Notes under the pieces: generated by a model
What the model saw: the letters and a program-made list of their open reading frames with translations, nothing else
What the model was told of the DNA's origin: nothing
The model's database searches: none
Source of the DNA: Carnobacteriaceae bacterium zg-C25
Lineage (GTDB): Bacteria; Bacillota; Bacilli; Lactobacillales; Aerococcaceae
Length of the DNA: 64,000 nucleotides
Direction of reading: 5' to 3'
Assembly: GCA_017945845.1 (NCBI GenBank)
Contig: CP072828.1
Location: 806,001-870,000, forward strand
Shown here: piece after piece, positions 25,452-33,204 of the stretch
How positions within the stretch are numbered: the first letter of the stretch is position 1
Layout of the letters: each line of letters opens with the position of its first letter
Made by a program: the position numbers and the translations under genes

Positions 25452-26256
25452 TGCTATTTGCCTCCTGTTGTAATAATTTCCATTGTTGCGATACTTCTAA
25501 ATTCGTCGCCACTAAATATTTTGTATACGCGTGTTGTGGGTGATTGAAAATTTGATGTAAATCGCCTTGTTCCACCCAAATTCCTTTTTGCAAGACGACT
25601 ACTTTATCGGTCAACTGTTGCACCGTCGTTAAATCATGCGACACGAAAATTAATGACGTATGGACTAAATCTCTTAACTGTTGCAACTGTTCAATAACGC
25701 GTTGTTGACTAATCGCATCTAGTGCGGTTGTCGGCTCATCGGCAAAAATCAACTCTGGCTTCAACGCAATGGATAATGCAATCATGCATCGCTGTAACAT
25801 TCCACCGGATAATTGATGCGGAAATTGACGCAACACATCTTCAGGGGATTTAATTTTAACTAACGACAAGACTTCTTTTGCTTTTTCTTGACTTTGTTGT
25901 GGTGTTAAACCAAGGTTTTCAGTAAAGGTATGCTCAAACTGTTTTCCCATTGACAATAGCGGGTTAAACGCGTTAATGGCATCTTGCATAATCATTGTCA
26001 TGCCGGTTCCACGAATGTTTTGCCATTGGGCATTGGATAACGTTAATAAATCATGTTCGTTATACCGTATCGTTCCTTGTATTGTAAAATCTTTTGGCAA
26101 CACACCTAAAATGGCTTTGCAAATTAAAGATTTACCCGATCCACTTTCACCAATAATGCCCAAACTTTCGTTTTTATTTAGTGTAAAGGAGACATTAGAA
26201 ACAAGTGGTTTGTCTTGCGAACGATGAAAAATGGTTAAATTTTCAACTACTAACAT
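25444..26256 (-). CDS. Nickel/peptide ABC transporter ATP-binding protein (NikD/DppD type)
   Basis: A 270-residue ABC ATPase with Walker A GESGSGKSLICKA near residue 36, signature LSGGMLQRCMIALSIAL near 145, Walker B LIFADEPTTALD and FVSHD. It pairs with the NikE/DppF-like ATPase. It lies eight bases after the second permease gene. The C-terminal YTKYLVATNLEV tail is shortened compared with dipeptide-transporter ATPases, as is common in the nickel-type branch. Confidence 0.92.
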   Translation of the reverse strand: MLVVENLTIFHRSQDKPLVSNVSFTLNKNESLGIIGESGSGKSLICKAILGVLPKDFTIQGTIRYNEHDLLTLSNAQWQNIRGTGMTMIMQDAINAFNPLLSMGKQFEHTFTENLGLTPQQSQEKAKEVLSLVKIKSPEDVLRQFPHQLSGGMLQRCMIALSIALKPELIFADEPTTALDAISQQRVIEQLQQLRDLVHTSLIFVSHDLTTVQQLTDKVVVLQKGIWVEQGDLHQIFNHPQHAYTKYLVATNLEVSQQWKLLQQEANSND

Positions 26257-26264
26257 ATATCCTC

Positions 26265-27101
26265 CTATGACTTATCTAGTTTGTCCACATATTTAGGGTG
26301 TAAACTATCTCTAAAAAAGTCACCTAAATAATTTAGACTGGCAACGGTTAATAAAATGGCAAGTCCTGGCGCAAACATTTGTGACGGTTGAGTTGTCATC
26401 ACATTTTTTGCTTGCGCTAACATGACACCCCATTCGGATTGTGGCGCTTGTACACCTAACCCTAAAAATGACATTGTTGAAATATTTAAAATGCTCCATC
26501 CGGTATCCAATGTCGTTAGCACCAATAATTCGGGCAACATGTTGGGCCAAATATGGCGTTTAAAAATTTGCCAAAAACTTTGTCCACTAATACGCGCAAA
26601 CTGAATATACGGTTGAAATCTAAATTGCATGACAATGGTACGAATCATGCGGGTATACCACGCCCAATGCACTAAAACACTCCCAATAATTAAATTGGTC
26701 ATGCTTGGACCAAGTAACCCGATAACAATGATAATCATCAATTCATTCGGAAAAGCTTGCATACTTTGGATAATGAACATAATGATTTGATCCACTTTTC
26801 CTTGAAAATACCCTGCCACCACACCAAGAAACGTCCCAATAATCACCGTTAAAAGCATGGTTAATAACGCTAATCCAAGTGTTGTGCGAACGCCATAAAT
26901 GAGGCGGGAGAGCACGTCGCGACCGAGATAGTCCGTTCCAAACCAGTGAACACTCGACGGAAAAGCAAGTTTATTGGTAATGTTAACCGCATCGGGATCA
27001 AATGGTGCGATAACGGGGGCAAAAATGCCGAATACGATGAGTAAAACTAAAAAGCAAACGGCTAAAAACGCCATTCGATCGGATAACAATCGTTTCATCA
27101 T
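26265..27101 (-). CDS. Nickel/peptide ABC permease (NikC/DppC type)
   Basis: A 278-residue inner-membrane permease with five to six hydrophobic segments. The DppC/NikC-type N-terminal FGTDYLGRDVLSRLIYGVRTTLG lies near residue 54 (the start of the conserved domain), and the coupling loop is near MLPELLVLTTLDTG. It forms the transport channel with the NikB-like subunit, whose gene it overlaps by four bases. Confidence 0.92.
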   Translation of the reverse strand: MMKRLLSDRMAFLAVCFLVLLIVFGIFAPVIAPFDPDAVNITNKLAFPSSVHWFGTDYLGRDVLSRLIYGVRTTLGLALLTMLLTVIIGTFLGVVAGYFQGKVDQIIMFIIQSMQAFPNELMIIIVIGLLGPSMTNLIIGSVLVHWAWYTRMIRTIVMQFRFQPYIQFARISGQSFWQIFKRHIWPNMLPELLVLTTLDTGWSILNISTMSFLGLGVQAPQSEWGVMLAQAKNVMTTQPSQMFAPGLAILLTVASLNYLGDFFRDSLHPKYVDKLDKS

Positions 27102-28036
27102 GCGCCCACCTCCGTTCTTAAGCGCGGATCCATACGGTACATCACAATGTCCATAACGGTTCCAAATAGAATGAATAAAATTGCCATCATAAAAATATAC
27201 GCTTGCATGACAGGATAATCTTTGTTAAAAATGGCTTCAATAATAATGCGCCCTAATCCCGGCCAAGCAAAAATATTTTCAATAACAACTGTTCCAGCTA
27301 ACAACTTAGGAATAGACATGCTCATTGACGCAATCGATGACTGTAAAGAATTTTTAATCACGTAACGTAAAATGGTTTTAGAGGATAACCCTCTAACTTT
27401 AGCATATAGTACGTAATTTTCAGTTTCTTGCTCAATCATTTTACCGCGAATTAAGCGAATATACGTCGATAAGTACGTTAATGCTAACGTCAACGATGGT
27501 AAAACAATTGCTAAAGGATGCGTCATGCTACTAGTTGGTAGCCATTTTAAAATGACACCAAACACCCAAACGAGCGTTAAACCAATCCAAAAACTTGGTG
27601 CTGATGTGAGTAAAAACAATACCCAGCGTACAATTTTATCAAAGTAGGTACCGTGATACAGCGCGGTAGAAACACCAAGCGTTAAACTCAATACGACAAT
27701 GATAACTAATGAGACACTTGCCAATGCTACTGTTGGTAAAATGGCAGGTGTAATCATCTCAATAACCGATTGATTTAAAATATAACTTCTGCCAAAGTCT
27801 AAACGAAATACGCCCATTAACCAATTGATGTATTGCGTAAAGAACGGCTGATCCAATCCTAATTCCATACGGCGTTGCGCAAGTAGTTCGGGTGTGATTA
27901 ATGGCACATTATTCACACGTAAAGACGCTTCTGCTGGGTCGGTTGGCATTAATTTAATGATGACAAAACAAATAAATGATACGAGTATCATTTGTGGAAT
28001 TAACCATAATAATTTTTTTAAAAGATAACGTTTCAT
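27098..28036 (-). CDS. Nickel/peptide ABC permease (NikB/DppB type)
   Basis: A 312-residue permease beginning MKRYLLKKLLWLIPQM, with about six transmembrane segments and the BPD_transp_1 loop ending in VVIENIFAWPGLGRI. The start is taken at this ATG because AGGAG stands seven bases before it. The longer frame runs back into the palindrome after nikA. It partners the NikC-like permease. Confidence 0.92.
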   Translation of the reverse strand: MKRYLLKKLLWLIPQMILVSFICFVIIKLMPTDPAEASLRVNNVPLITPELLAQRRMELGLDQPFFTQYINWLMGVFRLDFGRSYILNQSVIEMITPAILPTVALASVSLVIIVVLSLTLGVSTALYHGTYFDKIVRWVLFLLTSAPSFWIGLTLVWVFGVILKWLPTSSMTHPLAIVLPSLTLALTYLSTYIRLIRGKMIEQETENYVLYAKVRGLSSKTILRYVIKNSLQSSIASMSMSIPKLLAGTVVIENIFAWPGLGRIIIEAIFNKDYPVMQAYIFMMAILFILFGTVMDIVMYRMDPRLRTEVGA

Positions 28037-28052
28037 CAATGAGCTCCTGATA

Positions 28053-28089
28053 AAAAATGGCGATAAATGCGATGCATCGCATTTATCGC
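28053..28089 (-). terminator. 30-base perfect palindrome with T-run between nikA and nikB
   Basis: Bases 28060-28074 and 28075-28089 are exact reverse complements with no spacer. On the minus strand the hairpin is followed by a six-T run. It is probably a partial terminator or 3'-stabilising hairpin that leaves more mRNA for the binding protein than for the permeases, a common arrangement in ABC import operons. Confidence 0.7.
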
Positions 28090-28108
28090 GCTTCATAATG
28101 CTATTGTA

Positions 28109-29686
28109 TTACTCAAAATACATTTTTTCAAATGGTATTTCGTATTGTGATAAGTTAAATCCAACACCTTTTAAAATGGGTTTATAAACAGCTTTGGTAC
28201 GTGAATACGTCATTGGAACATACACATTTTGTTCGTGGATATACGTTAAAATATCTTTATACAACGCTTGTCGTTTGGCATCATCTTGCTCAGCCATTAC
28301 GCGAGAAATCGTCTCATCTAACCATGCTTTTTTATCCAAACCTAATTGCGCTTGATAATCCGCATGAGCGGGTACGCGCCATGATGAAATAGAGGTTTGC
28401 GGATCATAAGGAACACCCCATGACAATAAATATTGCATGTCAAATTCACCTGTTTTTTGGCGGTCAAAAAAGGCTTGTTTTTCTTCACCCAATAAGTTTA
28501 ATTTCACACCAATTTTTTTGAAATCGGCTTGAATGTACTCACCAATTGTTTTTTCTTGTGCGTTTTGGTTATTGTAAGATAACGTCAACTGTAACACTTT
28601 TCCATCTTTTTGCATGTAGCCTTCAGCATTTTTGCTATAACCTTGTGATTCAATTAAGCTTTGTGCTTTACTCAAATCAAACACATGCCCTTCTAAAGAT
28701 ACGTTTGCATACGGAATGGTATTGGCAAATAAGGCGTTAGCCGGATTTTCTGTACCGTTTAGCACACCGTCTGCAATGGATTTTTTATCCACGGCGTGTT
28801 GTAGCGCTAAACGAATTGTAGCGTTACTTAAATGCTCATTTTGTGTATTTAAAATTAACGCGCGAGAGGCAATAGGGTCACTAATGGTCGTCATATACTC
28901 CCCTTTTGCTTCTAGTTGTTTATACGCGTTAATGTCGATAGCGTCGCCATCAGCACCGAATAATAAATCAACTTCACCATTTTGAAGCGCCAATAACATG
29001 GCTTGTTCGTCTGGTAAAACTTTCCACGTAATTGTTTTTAACTTTGGTTTATCTCCCCAATAGTTTTCATTAGCGGTAAACGTGCTATATTGGTTGGCAA
29101 CATGCTCGCTTAACACATATGGACCTGTCCCAACAAAACTAGATACACCATCTTTTGTGTTGCCGTCTTTCATACTTTTTGGAGAAATAAAACGGAACGG
29201 GCGTGTCATACCTAACTCTTCTAACGTTGGATAGTACGGTGTTTTAATGGTCAACACCAATGTGTAGTCATCTTTGACGGTAACCGTATCAATATTATTT
29301 GCGGTTTCAATCCACGCGTGACGTTTACGGTTATTTAATAGTGCATCAAAGTTTGCTTTTGCAGCATGTGCATTAAATTTTTCACCATCACTAAATGAAA
29401 CGTCTTCACGCAAATCAAACGTATACGTTAATCCATCTTCTGAAATATCCCATTTCGTTGCTAAATGCGGTTTAACGCCATCTTTTGTGTTAATGACTAA
29501 TCCTTCAAAAATCATATTTTGTGCTGCCATTTCTCCAGCATATAAATGTGGATTGATGTCACGAATATCTTTCGTGCTGGCAAACGTTAATTTCGTTTTA
29601 TCGCTAACTTGATTAGCACCACTCCCACAAGATGCTAATACAATAACAGCAAATAGACTTGCTAATAAACGAGTAATTTTTTTCAT
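28109..29686 (-). CDS. Nickel-type ABC transporter substrate-binding lipoprotein
   Basis: A 525-residue SBP_bac_5 lipoprotein. The signal peptide ends in a lipobox with Cys20 (VLASCGSG). The segment PFRFISPKSMKDG, the following GTGPYVLSEH and YWGDKPKLKTITWKVLPDE follow the NikA/CntA branch rather than the oligopeptide-binding branch. It is the first gene of a five-gene operon in nikABCDE order. Nickel or a nickel/cobalt-metallophore complex is the likely cargo, but heme or peptide has been seen in relatives. Confidence 0.88.
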   Translation of the reverse strand: MKKITRLLASLFAVIVLASCGSGANQVSDKTKLTFASTKDIRDINPHLYAGEMAAQNMIFEGLVINTKDGVKPHLATKWDISEDGLTYTFDLREDVSFSDGEKFNAHAAKANFDALLNNRKRHAWIETANNIDTVTVKDDYTLVLTIKTPYYPTLEELGMTRPFRFISPKSMKDGNTKDGVSSFVGTGPYVLSEHVANQYSTFTANENYWGDKPKLKTITWKVLPDEQAMLLALQNGEVDLLFGADGDAIDINAYKQLEAKGEYMTTISDPIASRALILNTQNEHLSNATIRLALQHAVDKKSIADGVLNGTENPANALFANTIPYANVSLEGHVFDLSKAQSLIESQGYSKNAEGYMQKDGKVLQLTLSYNNQNAQEKTIGEYIQADFKKIGVKLNLLGEEKQAFFDRQKTGEFDMQYLLSWGVPYDPQTSISSWRVPAHADYQAQLGLDKKAWLDETISRVMAEQDDAKRQALYKDILTYIHEQNVYVPMTYSRTKAVYKPILKGVGFNLSQYEIPFEKMYFE

Positions 29687-29700
29687 ATTTTCTCCTTTTC

Positions 29701-29768
29701 GTAATCAATCCGTTTTATTATAAGAGATTACACCTTAATCGTCAAATGGAATATTTTCGATTGATTAC
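29701..29768 (-). promoter_or_regulatory. nikA-like promoter flanked by a perfect inverted repeat
   Basis: On the minus strand TTGACG (29740-29745) and TATAAT (29717-29722) are 17 bases apart. GTAATCAATC at 29701-29710 and GATTGATTAC at 29759-29768 are perfect inverted copies that bracket the promoter, one arm around the transcript start and one upstream of -35. A further GTAATC half-site lies in the spacer. This is a strong candidate repressor operator; it does not match the E. coli NikR sequence. Confidence 0.65.
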
Positions 29769-29861
29769 CTCACAAAAAACGACATTTTGTCTCGTTTTAC
29801 ACTGCTCATCCCATCGATTTTCAAGGGGGGCTACTATAAAGCAATTCCCCTATTGAACATC

Positions 29862-29906
29862 AAAAAACATTCAACATATTTTCAAATTCTAAAAATATGT
29901 TGAATG
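29862..29906 (-). terminator. Terminator of the relP-relR-relS operon
   Basis: A perfect 15-base stem (29868-29882 with 29892-29906), a nine-base loop, and on the minus strand a six-T tail. It lies 35 bases after the histidine-kinase stop codon. Confidence 0.88.
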
Positions 29907-29940
29907 CTAAATGACATATTGTGTTACACACCACATTATT

Positions 29941-31146
29941 TTACAACAATACTGTAAACGTAATTGCGCCCTCCTTATACGTCACAAAAATTTTACCTTT
30001 AAAAATTTTCACAAAACTTTGTGCCATGGATAATCCAATACCAAATCCTTTACTATTGCGTGATTCATCTTCGCGGTAAAAGCGATCAAAAAATCGTGTG
30101 TAATCCACCGTTTCCCCTTCGGCATACGTATTGGTCACATCTAATCGCACTTTATGACGCAAGTTTTTTAACGGACGAACGCTCACTCGAACGTGTCCTT
30201 GTTCATCGCAATATTTATTGGCATTGTCCACTAAAATCGTCACCAATTCAAACAACGATTTTTCTTCGGCTTTAACAATTAAATTAGGCACAATTGATAA
30301 TTCAAACGTTTTTCCTTGACGAATAATCGGTCCTTTAAAATCTTCAGCAGCATCTTGTACAACGGCCGATAAATCAACATCGGATAAAACAATATCCGGT
30401 TGTTCTTCAAGACTGGCTAACGATACCATATTGTTAATTAAAGTGGTTAAGCGTTGCGATTGATCTTTCGTACTTTGTAACCATTCACTTTCACCACTTA
30501 ACATTTCTTGCATTTCGGTATTAGCTAAAATAATAGATAACGGTGTTTTCAATTCATGTCCGACATTGGCAATAAACCGTTTTTGTTTGTCGTAGTTTTC
30601 AACAAACGGCTGAATTGCCTTTTTAGAAAAGACATACACCATTACAAAAAATACCATAATGCTCACAAAAGTAATTTGTAACGTCACATTCATTAACGTT
30701 TCTCTCTGTTGAATGTAACGCGTCACGTCAACAACTACTAATAATTTATGTGGTTGACGGTCGCTTACTTGATACCCATACGTTTTATTTTCGTGGAATA
30801 AATACCCAATTTTAGCCGTATTCACATCAATCTTTTTAACTAATATTTCTTGCTCAGATACCGTTAGCGCGACTTGTTGCGTGTTGTGTTTCATCAATTC
30901 ACCAGTTGAGGAAATGACACGACTAAAGTAAATCATGTCATCCATATCTACTTGCGGAATTTGTGGTAAATTGCGATATTCTGGAAGCACACCATCATTT
31001 TGAGATAAGGCATTCAATACCGTTTCCATTTGGCTATTCGTTTGAATGAAACTTACCGCATTAATGAGGGTAGCAAACGACACCACAACAAACACGACGG
31101 CAATCATGGCAATCGTAATAAATTGTACGCGTAATCGTCTAAACAT
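29941..31146 (-). CDS. Sensor histidine kinase, RelS-like position
   Basis: A 401-residue membrane kinase. There is one transmembrane helix at residues 10-33, an extracellular loop of about 120 residues, and a second helix near 155-175. The HisKA phosphoacceptor is NVGHELKTPLSI near 193, and the HATPase boxes are NKYCDEQGH (N) and GFGIGLSMAQSF (G). It autophosphorylates and passes phosphate to the response regulator encoded nine bases upstream. Together with the alarmone synthetase gene it reproduces the relP-relR-relS order described in Streptococcus mutans. Confidence 0.88.
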   Translation of the reverse strand: MFRRLRVQFITIAMIAVVFVVVSFATLINAVSFIQTNSQMETVLNALSQNDGVLPEYRNLPQIPQVDMDDMIYFSRVISSTGELMKHNTQQVALTVSEQEILVKKIDVNTAKIGYLFHENKTYGYQVSDRQPHKLLVVVDVTRYIQQRETLMNVTLQITFVSIMVFFVMVYVFSKKAIQPFVENYDKQKRFIANVGHELKTPLSIILANTEMQEMLSGESEWLQSTKDQSQRLTTLINNMVSLASLEEQPDIVLSDVDLSAVVQDAAEDFKGPIIRQGKTFELSIVPNLIVKAEEKSLFELVTILVDNANKYCDEQGHVRVSVRPLKNLRHKVRLDVTNTYAEGETVDYTRFFDRFYREDESRNSKGFGIGLSMAQSFVKIFKGKIFVTYKEGAITFTVLL

Positions 31147-31155
31147 ATTGTCCTC

Positions 31156-31833
31156 CTATTGAACGGTTAGTTGATACGTATTATCCGTTGCGTCAATCAC
31201 TAGCGTCGAGCCGATGGAGTGTAATTTTCGTCTTAAATAAGAAACGTAAATATACACATAGCCCTCATCGACTTCATCGTCGTTATCTTCTCCCCAAACA
31301 TATGCAAACAATTGCTGTGTGGTAAATGATTTGTTTGGATTTGACATGAAATAAAACAACATTTGACTTTCTTTGCTCGATAAACGAATGGCATTTGAGG
31401 CACTAAGTTCTAATTCTTCATGTTTTAATGTCGTATTGCCAAGCGATAACGTGAGTCGGTCTAATTGGCTGACACGGCGTTCAATAGACGATAGACGTGC
31501 AATCAATTCTTTTAGCGAAATGGGTTTAGTTAAATAATCGTCCGCACCATTTTCTAATCCAATAATTTTATCGTCCACTTCTGACAAGGCGGTCAACATC
31601 ACAATATGAATTTTTTCACCCGATTCACGAATTTCACGCACAGCTTCTAATCCATTTTTTTTAGGCATCATCACATCGCACAATAAAACGTCATACGCTT
31701 TATCACGCACCATTTGTACCGCTTTTTCACCATTAAACGCTTGGTCAACGGTATGCCCTTCACGACGTAACGCCATAGTGTACACTTTGGATAATTGCAC
31801 TTCATCTTCTGCAATTAAAATATTTAATCCCAT
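31156..31833 (-). CDS. OmpR-family response regulator, RelR-like position
   Basis: A 225-residue regulator with a receiver domain (acidic pair in AEDE, phospho-Asp in LLCDVMMPKKNG near residue 52, Thr in MLTALS and Lys in LTKPIS) and a C-terminal winged helix with GEDNDDEVDEGYVYIYVSYLRRKL. The start is placed at the ATG at 31831-31833 with AAGGTGG eight bases upstream, inside the end of the preceding gene. A GTG four codons earlier is less likely. It pairs with the downstream kinase. Confidence 0.9.
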   Translation of the reverse strand: MGLNILIAEDEVQLSKVYTMALRREGHTVDQAFNGEKAVQMVRDKAYDVLLCDVMMPKKNGLEAVREIRESGEKIHIVMLTALSEVDDKIIGLENGADDYLTKPISLKELIARLSSIERRVSQLDRLTLSLGNTTLKHEELELSASNAIRLSSKESQMLFYFMSNPNKSFTTQQLFAYVWGEDNDDEVDEGYVYIYVSYLRRKLHSIGSTLVIDATDNTYQLTVQ

Positions 31834-31834
31834 G

Positions 31835-32455
31835 CTACTGTCCACCTTCCAAAATCAACTGACGAATCGTTTGTAAACTCAAATCACACGAAGCCAATTC
31901 ATCTGCACAACGCTTCAATTCCTTTTCAATACGTTGCGTATTTTGAATATCCCGTTTGTATTTTAACTGATGCTCCAAACTCGCCCACGTATCCATCGCA
32001 ATTGTCCGCAACTGCACTTCGGCAAAATAATCTCCGGGTATATTCCCGTAAATATCGGGATGTGGTGTCGAAATCTTCACAATGAGATGGTAGGAACGAT
32101 ACCCATTTGGCTTAGCTTTTGTAATAAAGTCCTTTTCTTCTACAATAGTGATGTCATTCGATTGTCGAAACAGTTCCACAAGTGTGAAAATATCATCGAT
32201 AAAGCTACAAATAATGCGAACACCAATAGCATCTTTAATATCGGTTAGTGCCGCTTCAAGTGTCAGTGGCAATTGTTTACGCGTTAATTTTTCTATCATA
32301 CTTTTTGGTGTTTTTAAACGCGTGTAAACATGCTCAAATAATTTTTGTCCCGTTGCATCGTAATGTCTTTGTTTAAACGTTTCTAATGTGTGTTGTAAAT
32401 TGTCTAAAATATTTTGCAAATATATTTCATATGGTCCATAAAAAGATTGTGTCAT
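31835..32455 (-). CDS. Small alarmone synthetase (GTP pyrophosphokinase)
   Basis: A single RelA/SpoT synthetase domain of about 206 residues without hydrolase or regulatory domains. YTRLKTPKSMIEKL near residue 46, DAIGVRIICSF near 76, PNGYRSYHLIV near 115 and EVQLRTIAMDTWASLEHQLKYK near 145 (its first part) are the catalytic core. It makes (p)ppGpp from ATP and GDP/GTP. Two ATGs are adjacent; the second has better spacing from GGAG. Followed by a response regulator and kinase, it best matches RelP rather than RelQ, but sequence alone does not settle this. Confidence 0.9.
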   Translation of the reverse strand: MTQSFYGPYEIYLQNILDNLQHTLETFKQRHYDATGQKLFEHVYTRLKTPKSMIEKLTRKQLPLTLEAALTDIKDAIGVRIICSFIDDIFTLVELFRQSNDITIVEEKDFITKAKPNGYRSYHLIVKISTPHPDIYGNIPGDYFAEVQLRTIAMDTWASLEHQLKYKRDIQNTQRIEKELKRCADELASCDLSLQTIRQLILEGGQ

Positions 32456-32476
32456 CATACTCTCCTTTTCTTATTT

Positions 32477-32485
32477 ATTATAGCA
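32477..32485 (-). promoter_or_regulatory. Extended -10 promoter of the relP-like operon
   Basis: On the minus strand TGC directly precedes TATAAT (32477-32482), an extended -10 element, about 20 bases before the ATG pair. No good -35 box is seen. Confidence 0.55.
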
Positions 32486-32708
32486 TAAAAAGGTTACACC
32501 CTATGTAGTGAATGACGTTTTTAATAAAACATTAACCAGTAACGAAGACACTATCATGAATTGCGTAGGTCGATTAATTAATCAACACAATTTAAATTAG
32601 ACAAAAAGAGAAATACTGACATCGTTAAATCATAACAATTCAACAAGAAAGTATTTCTCATATCTATTATCACATTACAGTAATCACCCAATGTTTAAAG
32701 GATTTTAC

Positions 32709-32862
32709 TTGAATTATTCATGCAATATGTTATACTCGTAATAGAAAAGGGAGCTAACCGATACATTAACTCCCCGTAGAACCGTTAAAAAGACGGTGAC
32801 CCAATATTATTAAACTATAACTCGTCTAACAACTTGGTCAAAAGTGGGACGGGTTATTTTTT
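32709..32862 (+). ncRNA. Antisense RNA, type I antitoxin candidate
   Basis: TTGAAT (32709-32714) and TATACT (32731-32736) form a + strand promoter with a 16-base spacer, giving an RNA starting near 32743. It contains a GGGAG/CTCCC hairpin, an ACCGT/ACGGT hairpin (near 32781-32797) and ends in a terminator (ATAACTCGTC with GACGGGTTAT, then a T-run ending near 32862). It is fully complementary to the 3' part of the toxin transcript on the other strand, including the last codons. This is the layout of TxpA/RatA-type loci. Confidence 0.72.
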
Positions 32863-32958
32863 ATCCTTCTCTTTGAAGATTTTATAGCACAAGCCTATCA
32901 AGCTGATAATAAAACTACCAAACATCAATAGAACTTCCACAACTTCAAAAGCTGTCAA
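32854..32958 (-). CDS. Putative holin-like type I toxin
   Basis: A 34-residue peptide, too short for standard ORF cut-offs. After a TTG start it reads TAFEVVEVLLMFGSFIISL and then a short hydrophilic end with KIFKEKDKK. It has one hydrophobic helix and a Lys-rich tail, the pattern of the Hol_Tox (putative holin-like toxin) family. AAAGGAGG lies ten bases before the start. The start overlaps the stop of a 17-codon leader frame (TTGA), so translation is probably coupled. It likely inserts in the membrane when its antisense RNA is lost. Confidence 0.78.
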   Translation of the reverse strand: MTAFEVVEVLLMFGSFIISLIGLCYKIFKEKDKK

Positions 32959-33008
32959 AATGCCAGCTCCTCCTTTCCGTCAGATTTGAATGATACTCGC
33001 ATAAGCAT
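32955..33008 (-). CDS. Leader peptide translationally coupled to the toxin
   Basis: A 17-codon frame (MLMRVSFKSDGKEELAF) with its own AGAGAGGTG ribosome site. Its stop TGA overlaps the toxin TTG by two bases, and the toxin ribosome site lies inside it. This resembles the mok/hok arrangement in which ribosomes on a leader frame open the toxin start. The peptide itself may have no function. Confidence 0.6.
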   Translation of the reverse strand: MLMRVSFKSDGKEELAF

Positions 33009-33058
33009 CACCTCTCTTTCGGTCTGAGTAGCCACCGTCTTCACCTTTCTACAGATGC

Positions 33059-33087
33059 AGTATACCACAAGATATCCTCCACAAAAA
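33059..33087 (-). promoter_or_regulatory. Promoter of the toxin mRNA
   Basis: On the minus strand TATACT (33059-33064) is preceded by TGG, an extended -10, with TTTTTG 17 bases upstream. The message would have a leader of about 45 bases before the coupled leader frame. Confidence 0.6.
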
Positions 33088-33162
33088 GTCTATTTGATAA
33101 CGAACATATCGTCTTGGAGACGTTTTTTGTGTCGAACTGACTTGTTATATCACAGGTAAAAC

Positions 33163-33196
33163 AAAAGATAGCCAAGCATTGCTTAGCTATCTTTTC
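33163..33196 (-). terminator. Terminator of gnd
   Basis: AAAAGATAGC and AAGC pair with GCTT and GCTATCTTTT, with one mismatch and a three-base loop, beginning just after the gnd stop codon. Confidence 0.85.
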
Positions 33197-33204
33197 AATT
33201 CCGA

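Noticed and set aside
33108-33127. Short hairpin with T-run on the plus strand upstream of the toxin promoter
   Set aside because: Only a five-base stem and no plus-strand gene ends there; too weak to list as a terminator.
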